Positions 5,374 through 8,938 of a DNA stretch of 8,938 nt are shown in pieces. Under the pieces are notes generated by a model that was given only the letters and a program-made list of their open reading frames with translations, did no database searches and had not been told where the DNA came from. The stretch's first letter is position 1. The number at the start of each line of letters is the position of its first letter. Origin of the DNA: an uncultured Bdellovibrio sp. (lineage in GTDB: Bacteria; Bdellovibrionota; Bdellovibrionia; Bdellovibrionales; Bdellovibrionaceae); NCBI RefSeq assembly GCF_946478835.1, contig NZ_CAMLDV010000142.1:1-8938 (forward strand). Direction: 5' to 3'. Made by a program: the position numbers and the translations under genes.

Positions 5374-5901
5374 ATGATCATTTCGACATCGCGCTTCGGC
5401 CAAGTTGAGCTGAAACAAGAAGATGTTTTGACGTTTTCGGAAGGCCTTCTGGGCTTTGCGGATTTGCGCAAGTTCGTTCTTCTCGATGATCCAAATGACG
5501 AGATCTTTGCATGGTTGCAAAGCTGTGAAGCGCCTCAAATCGCGTTTCCAGTTTTAGAACCGGAACTCTTTGCTCCTCAATACAAAGCAACTCTCACAAA
5601 AAGCGATCTTGAAGCGTTGAAACTAACGGCTCAAGACAAAGCTCGTTACTTCTCTATCGTGACAATTCCTGATGATCCGACTTTGATGACGGCGAACTTG
5701 AAAGCTCCGGTTGTTGTGAACGTGGCGGCGAGAATGGCTCGTCAGTGCGTTCTTCAAGACAATAACTTGGCGATCCGTGAACCGATCTTCACGAAGTTGC
5801 AACAACGTGTGGTGCAAAATCCTGCGGTGGCAATCAAGAACCAATCTTCTGGTATCGACGTTGCGACAAAGTTGAACGTGGTGAAAGACGCTGAACTTTA
5901 A
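5374..5901 (+). CDS. fliW: Flagellar assembly factor FliW, CsrA antagonist
   Basis: A 175-residue protein with the FliW signature near its start (FSEGLLGFADLRKFVLLDD, 21-39) and the conserved beta-strand pattern through FSIVTIPDDPTLMTANLKAPVVVN. FliW binds CsrA non-competitively and also binds flagellin. When flagellin is exported, FliW is freed to inhibit CsrA, which adjusts flagellin translation. The family is usually about 130-150 residues; the extra length here is a polar C-terminal tail after about residue 145. ATG at 5374 is preceded by GGGAGG (5364-5369) with 4-base spacing. The ribosome-binding site contains AGGATG, matching the core of the CsrA consensus. An out-of-frame ATG at 5370 overlaps it. 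A strong terminator follows. Confidence 0.93.
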   Translation: MIISTSRFGQVELKQEDVLTFSEGLLGFADLRKFVLLDDPNDEIFAWLQSCEAPQIAFPVLEPELFAPQYKATLTKSDLEALKLTAQDKARYFSIVTIPDDPTLMTANLKAPVVVNVAARMARQCVLQDNNLAIREPIFTKLQQRVVQNPAVAIKNQSSGIDVATKLNVVKDAEL

Positions 5902-5924
5902 AAATATACGAATTCAAAATGAAG

Positions 5925-5957
5925 AAAAGGCTCGGTAAACCCGGGCCTTTTTATTTT
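5925..5957 (+). terminator. Intrinsic terminator after fliW
   Basis: AAAAGGCTCGG, loop TAAAC, then CCGGGCCTTTT form an 11-bp stem (one G-T pair), followed by a T-rich tail to 5957. It lies 23 bases past the fliW stop and ends the flagellar region on the + strand. Confidence 0.88.
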
Positions 5958-6022
5958 CTATGATCGCTCAGAGTCTTGGCCTATGCGGAGGTACGGTTTC
6001 GTACTTTCGCGGCTGCAGAAAT

Positions 6023-6051
6023 TTGCGCCACCATTCTGGTTAACATAAAAT
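6023..6051 (+). promoter_or_regulatory. Sigma-70-like promoter, possibly leaderless
   Basis: TTGCGC, 17 bases, TAAAAT. The spacing is ideal and each box is a partial match to TTGACA/TATAAT. Seven bases after the -10 box lies the ATG at 6059, so transcription from this promoter would begin at or beside the start codon. There is no Shine-Dalgarno sequence upstream of that ATG, consistent with a leaderless message. A weaker alternative -10, TATAAA at 6052-6057, would start inside the gene. Confidence 0.4.
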
Positions 6052-6058
6052 TATAAAC

Positions 6059-6970
6059 ATGAGACTTGTCTGGAGCGTTCTAGTTTTATTCTTAAGTTAT
6101 TCTGCACATGCTGCAACGGCAGAGTCGTGCACAACCGTGGATCTTCGTAAAGATTTAGGACCTGTTCGCAATCAAGACGGTGTCGGATGGTGCTACGCCT
6201 TTTCGGCTGCCGACATGATCACTTTTAAAAACAAAGGCCGCGCTTACGTTTCTGCTTCTGACGTGGCTACACAGTATATCAGTCAGCAACAAAATATCTC
6301 TATCACAAGCGGTCCCATTGTTACATTCGGTGGCGGAGTTCCGGTCGAAGCAATGAAGATCGCAGCAAAAAAAGGTGTATGCACGGAGGCTTCCGTGCCC
6401 TCTGAAGTGAATCGCGGAAGTGACATCTATGAAGCTTATTACAATCTTTTTCGCATTTCGAAATCTCTTCAGACAACGGGACAAGGAAAAGAATATTGCG
6501 CCGGTGCCGCGCAAGCATATCAAAAGTTTTTTCCCAGCAGTTCTCCGCAAGAGATTGCAAGAACAATCGCGACAGAACCTCCGTGGCGAGTCGTCGCAAA
6601 ATTGCAGAGTAAAAACTGTCCGACTCGCTACAGTGCGGGCTTTGGCGAAAACGATGTGACGGCCGAGACGAACAAAACCAAAATACCCCAGGTTATTAAA
6701 AATCAGTTTGATCTCAAAAAACCCGTGATGATTTCTTATCCCATTAAGCTCATCATGAAAAAACATCCGACGGCTGATGGCATGCACGCGAGTGTTTTGG
6801 TGGGAAGAAAATTTAACGCCAAAACCAAGAAGTGCGAGTATCTGATTCGCAACTCTTTCGGACGTAGCTGTGATGGTTATAACAAATCTTTAAAGTGTGA
6901 ATCAGGAAATATTTGGGTTGCAGAAAATGACTTATTTGAATCTGTTGCTGATATTACTTATTTTAAGTAG
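6059..6970 (+). CDS. Secreted papain-like (C1-type) cysteine protease
   Basis: A 303-residue protein. Residues 1-18 or 1-21 form a signal peptide (hydrophobic core VLVLFLSY, then AHA-ATA), so it should leave the cytoplasm. The papain catalytic set is complete: Gln39 of the oxyanion hole and Cys45 in VRNQDGVGWCYAFSA, His243 in GMHASVLVG, and Asn265 in IRNSFG. A GGG-VPVEA motif (91-98) matches the substrate-cleft region of the family. The mature protein begins almost at the catalytic region, so there is no inhibitory propeptide of the usual papain kind. About 130 residues between the cleft motif and the catalytic His hold Cys residues at 108, 147 and 187. No Shine-Dalgarno sequence precedes the ATG and there is no earlier in-frame ATG. 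The next gene overlaps its 3' end, suggesting coupled expression. The substrate is unknown. Confidence 0.85.
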   Translation: MRLVWSVLVLFLSYSAHAATAESCTTVDLRKDLGPVRNQDGVGWCYAFSAADMITFKNKGRAYVSASDVATQYISQQQNISITSGPIVTFGGGVPVEAMKIAAKKGVCTEASVPSEVNRGSDIYEAYYNLFRISKSLQTTGQGKEYCAGAAQAYQKFFPSSSPQEIARTIATEPPWRVVAKLQSKNCPTRYSAGFGENDVTAETNKTKIPQVIKNQFDLKKPVMISYPIKLIMKKHPTADGMHASVLVGRKFNAKTKKCEYLIRNSFGRSCDGYNKSLKCESGNIWVAENDLFESVADITYFK

Positions 6971-7340
6971 TTTTTTAAACTTCGCCCAAGCTGAGGAGCC
7001 CGTCTTCACTTGCATGCCCAGTGAAATCAAAATTCCCTATGCCGATGGCAAAACAAAAACAGAGAAAGTCGACATCTGCACAAACAAAGATCGAAATTCC
7101 TTACGCTCCAAGGGCTGCTTAAAACTGGAATGTCTTCCCAAAGAAAAACTAAAAAGAATCAAATTTTCAGATGTGGTTTCCGACTCGGGCTCGCCTGGAT
7201 TTAAAATCTGCCACGAAATCGGCGGAAAAGCAGAGCTGATTGAATTTAAGGCCGACGATCAGTGGTACAATTTAGACCGCTGCAAGCTGGGTAAAGAGTT
7301 TGTAAATCCCGGAGTGCTTATTGACGAAGTGAGCGAGTAG
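6927..7340 (+). CDS. Small secreted six-cysteine protein, function unknown
   Basis: I do not recognise this family. From ATG 6927 it is 137 residues, with a clear signal peptide (MTYLNLLLILLILSSFLNFAQA) and predicted cleavage after residue 22. The mature part is about 115 residues, Lys-rich, with six cysteines (29, 51, 64, 69, 95, 119), enough for three disulfides; there is no lipobox. A GTG at 6897 would add 10 residues but would put a charged stretch before the signal peptide and has no ribosome-binding site, so I prefer 6927. The start lies inside the protease gene (44-base overlap), which implies coupled translation. A partner or regulator of the protease is conceivable but unproven. The 3' end overlaps the convergent - strand gene by 23 bases. 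Confidence 0.7.
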   Translation: MTYLNLLLILLILSSFLNFAQAEEPVFTCMPSEIKIPYADGKTKTEKVDICTNKDRNSLRSKGCLKLECLPKEKLKRIKFSDVVSDSGSPGFKICHEIGGKAELIEFKADDQWYNLDRCKLGKEFVNPGVLIDEVSE

Positions 7341-7773
7341 CCTTTTTGTTTTCCACTTTGGTCAGCATATGAATCACATAAGACAATGTTAACAACATTC
7401 CGATAGAGAAATGCACAACGCTGGCGTAAGTGGAAAGTTTCTCATCGCCTAAATAAAGAATTCCCATCCCGGTCATTCCTAAGCCCACGATAAAGCTCAT
7501 CAGTGCCACACCGCTCACGCGTTTCGCTTTTTTACGAAAGCCTAAGCGCACGTGCACACTCGATAAAGCACCTAGAACAGTGAAGACTGTGAATCCCAAA
7601 ACCACGTGCAGAATCACGATCCAATCACGCTGCTCGGTAGGAAGTCTCCACGGGAAGTTCCACTCTAATTTCAAAACTAGGATTGTCGGAAAAAGCAAAG
7701 CGCCAGTCACAAACGACAGGAAAAAAATCGAATGAATCAGATTTTTAGAAAACCACTTTGGATAACCGATCAT
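7318..7773 (-). CDS. Four-helix membrane protein, possible b-type cytochrome-like redox partner
   Basis: A 151-residue protein with four hydrophobic helices at about 12-34, 51-75, 87-109 and 118-137. Histidines lie in helices 1 (His14), 2 (His56, with His74 at its end) and 4 (His121 and His135). The 13 residues between His121 and His135 place them near opposite ends of one helix, as for heme ligands in small membrane cytochromes b. Loops rich in Lys and Arg (76-86 and the C-terminus) suggest the N- and C-termini are cytoplasmic. Heme binding is inferred from histidine placement only. Its ATG (7773-7771) overlaps the ApbE stop codon by ATGA, so it is the last gene of a coupled three-gene unit. 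Related flavinylation gene clusters often include such a membrane electron carrier. Confidence 0.72.
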   Translation of the reverse strand: MIGYPKWFSKNLIHSIFFLSFVTGALLFPTILVLKLEWNFPWRLPTEQRDWIVILHVVLGFTVFTVLGALSSVHVRLGFRKKAKRVSGVALMSFIVGLGMTGMGILYLGDEKLSTYASVVHFSIGMLLTLSYVIHMLTKVENKKATRSLRQ

Positions 7774-8582
7774 AAACAGCGTCCACCTAAACGAGCCATA
7801 ATCTCTGCTCTTTCTTCAGGAAAAGCAAGACTTGCGACCTTTGTTAAAGCATCTGCGCGCCAGGCATTTTTAGCGAGAACCGTCCACACCCCCAAAGCGG
7901 GCTTACGGTTTTCTGAAACCACCCAGCCGGGGAAGCTTTGATCATAGCGGTCTTTCACCCATGTTGTGGCGACAGACATATTTTGCAAGCCGCCCAGGGT
8001 TTCGCCAGGGCCCTCAGGTCCGCGGATTTGCAGTGGCAAGACCACATCTCCGTAAACACGAATGTCGCCTCCGGCATTGATCCAACCATTGGCAAGACCG
8101 GCTTGCTTTAACGCTCTGATCGCGAGATCCACGGCATACCCTTTGGCGATGCCATCTAAGACGACGCGCACAGGGCGAGCGAGAAATACTTTTTTTCCGC
8201 GCATCTGAATATCGGAAGCATCCCCGATCGGCAAAGGAATCTCGGAGCTTTGAAAATAAGAAGAATGATCTGGTAAATACCCCGAAGACTGAAGCTTTCC
8301 GCCCACAGTGGGATTAAAAAGGCCACTGCTTGCACAAGACATGGCTTTGGCCAAGCGAAGAACCCGCCGACTGTGAGGATGTAATTCCACTTCTTTTCCG
8401 AAAGAATAATTCAAACGGCTCAGATCACTTTGAGGATTGTGAAAACTTAAAAGATTGTGAATTTCTTCAATCGCCGCAAACGCAGCTTCAAAAGCCGGAG
8501 AATCTTGAGCCGAAGGGCAGACGGAGCCCACCTCAACAAATGTTCCCAAGAGAGGCTTCATTCTGCGTGTGGCGTGTTTCAT
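7770..8582 (-). CDS. apbE: ApbE family FAD:protein FMN transferase
   Basis: A 270-residue protein with the ApbE landmarks in order: MKPLLGTFVEV (8-18), LSFHNPQSDLSRLN (45-58), SSGLFNPTVGG (85-95), VVLDGIAKGYAVD (140-152), INAGGDIRVYGD (168-179), SVATTWVKDRYD (203-214) and ADAL (243-246, metal and FAD site). ApbE transfers FMN from FAD to a Thr or Ser in an SGAT-type motif of a target protein. The target motif is present in the gene just upstream. Most bacterial ApbE proteins are periplasmic lipoproteins, but no signal peptide or lipobox is seen here: the first in-frame ATG follows a stop codon only six codons upstream. The HiidP-type strand of the family reads WVVSENRKPALG, somewhat divergent. 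ATGA overlaps tie it to both neighbours. Confidence 0.9.
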   Translation of the reverse strand: MKHATRRMKPLLGTFVEVGSVCPSAQDSPAFEAAFAAIEEIHNLLSFHNPQSDLSRLNYSFGKEVELHPHSRRVLRLAKAMSCASSGLFNPTVGGKLQSSGYLPDHSSYFQSSEIPLPIGDASDIQMRGKKVFLARPVRVVLDGIAKGYAVDLAIRALKQAGLANGWINAGGDIRVYGDVVLPLQIRGPEGPGETLGGLQNMSVATTWVKDRYDQSFPGWVVSENRKPALGVWTVLAKNAWRADALTKVASLAFPEERAEIMARLGGRCL

Positions 8583-8938
8583 TTTTGCAGAGCGATTTTA
8601 TAGATGGAAAGAAGTCGTTTCACGCCGTCTGTGATATTGCGGCTGGAAAGGGTTGCTCCGCTGATATTTGGAATATCGACGTCGAGCTTAAATGGATCTG
8701 ACAAGGTTTTTCCGACAAAATGTTTTCTCCAGCTGGAGTCACGAACCTGGCCGCCTTTGGTTTCGCGGTAGCTCATGATTTCAAGACCTAAAACTTTTCC
8801 TTCTGGAGAGATAGCGACACTGTAAGTGATGAACTCATGTTTTCCGATCACTTCATCAATGATGAACCAACCTAAGAGCTTTCCTTTTTTTTCGGCACGC
8901 CAAGCTTGAACTTCCTTTTTGCGCTGACGAACTTTAGC
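8579..8938 (-). CDS. FMN-binding domain protein (partial, N-terminus outside window)
   Basis: The last 119 residues of a gene that begins to the right of the window. It has the FMN-binding domain fold sequence: ISPEGKVLGLEIMSYRETKGG, SWRKHFVGKTLSDPF, and the flavinylation motif ISGATLSSRNITDGVKRLL. The Thr of SGAT (codon at 8651-8653) is the expected FMN attachment site, by analogy with NqrC and RnfG. The conserved Asp usually found three residues before the motif is not in place; it reads PNISGAT. The stop codon overlaps the ApbE start by four bases. Whether the missing N-terminus has a signal peptide or membrane anchor cannot be seen. Confidence 0.85.
   Translation of the reverse strand, partial: AKVRQRKKEVQAWRAEKKGKLLGWFIIDEVIGKHEFITYSVAISPEGKVLGLEIMSYRETKGGQVRDSSWRKHFVGKTLSDPFKLDVDIPNISGATLSSRNITDGVKRLLSIYKIALQK

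Noticed and set aside
6155..6787. 210-codon - strand frame opposite the protease gene
   Set aside because: The + strand has a full papain catalytic set and signal peptide; the antisense frame lacks any motif or start context.
8330..8701. 123-codon + strand frame opposite apbE and the FMN-binding gene
   Set aside because: It lies across two clearly coding - strand genes joined by ATGA and has no ribosome-binding site or motif.
1..8938. CRISPR arrays, tRNA or rRNA genes, transposase genes
   Set aside because: I saw no regularly spaced repeats, no tRNA-like cloverleaf and no transposase or integrase motifs on either strand by eye.

Overview
The window looks like chromosomal DNA from a flagellated Gram-negative bacterium. 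Flagellar gene order, the FlgJ/FlgM/FlgN/FlgK/FlgL/CsrA/FliW series, moderate GC, and secreted proteins with a papain-like protease next to the motility genes all fit the Bdellovibrio group (Bdellovibrionota). That assignment is my inference from gene content and overall feel; no marker gene proves it.

Layout. Positions 1-345 hold no convincing gene, only inverted repeats, including a GGTACC-based palindrome that may terminate transcription. Positions 346-4887 are a late flagellar assembly cluster on the + strand: a FlgJ-type rod protein with a degenerate M23 tail, the anti-sigma-28 factor flgM, the export chaperone flgN, and the hook-filament junction genes flgK and flgL. A sigma-28-like promoter then drives csrA (4948-5175), which ends at its own terminator. 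fliW, the protein antagonist of CsrA, follows (5374-5901) with a second terminator. Positions 6059-7340 hold a secreted papain-like cysteine protease overlapping a small secreted six-cysteine protein. On the - strand, entering from the right edge, is a tightly coupled three-gene unit (8938 down to 7318): an FMN-binding-domain protein cut by the window edge, an ApbE flavin transferase, and a four-helix membrane protein with paired histidines. It converges on the protease pair, and the last genes overlap by 23 bases.

How it fits together. FlgM holds sigma-28 until the hook is complete; FlgN and FlgK/FlgL act at that checkpoint; the sigma-28-like promoter links the checkpoint to csrA. Two hairpins with CsrA-type GGA loops sit on the ribosome-binding sites of flgN and flgK, and the fliW start carries a weaker match, so CsrA may feed back on the cluster. 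The flgN-flgK gap contains a striking structured element: 26-base perfect inverted repeats around a 67-base loop with two further small hairpins, next to an intrinsic terminator facing the - strand. A GC-rich repeat occurs both in the linker-coding part of the FlgJ-type gene and in the flgM-flgN gap.

The right-hand unit looks like a membrane redox module in which ApbE attaches FMN to the FMN-binding protein and electrons pass through the membrane protein; this is known for related gene sets but inferred here.
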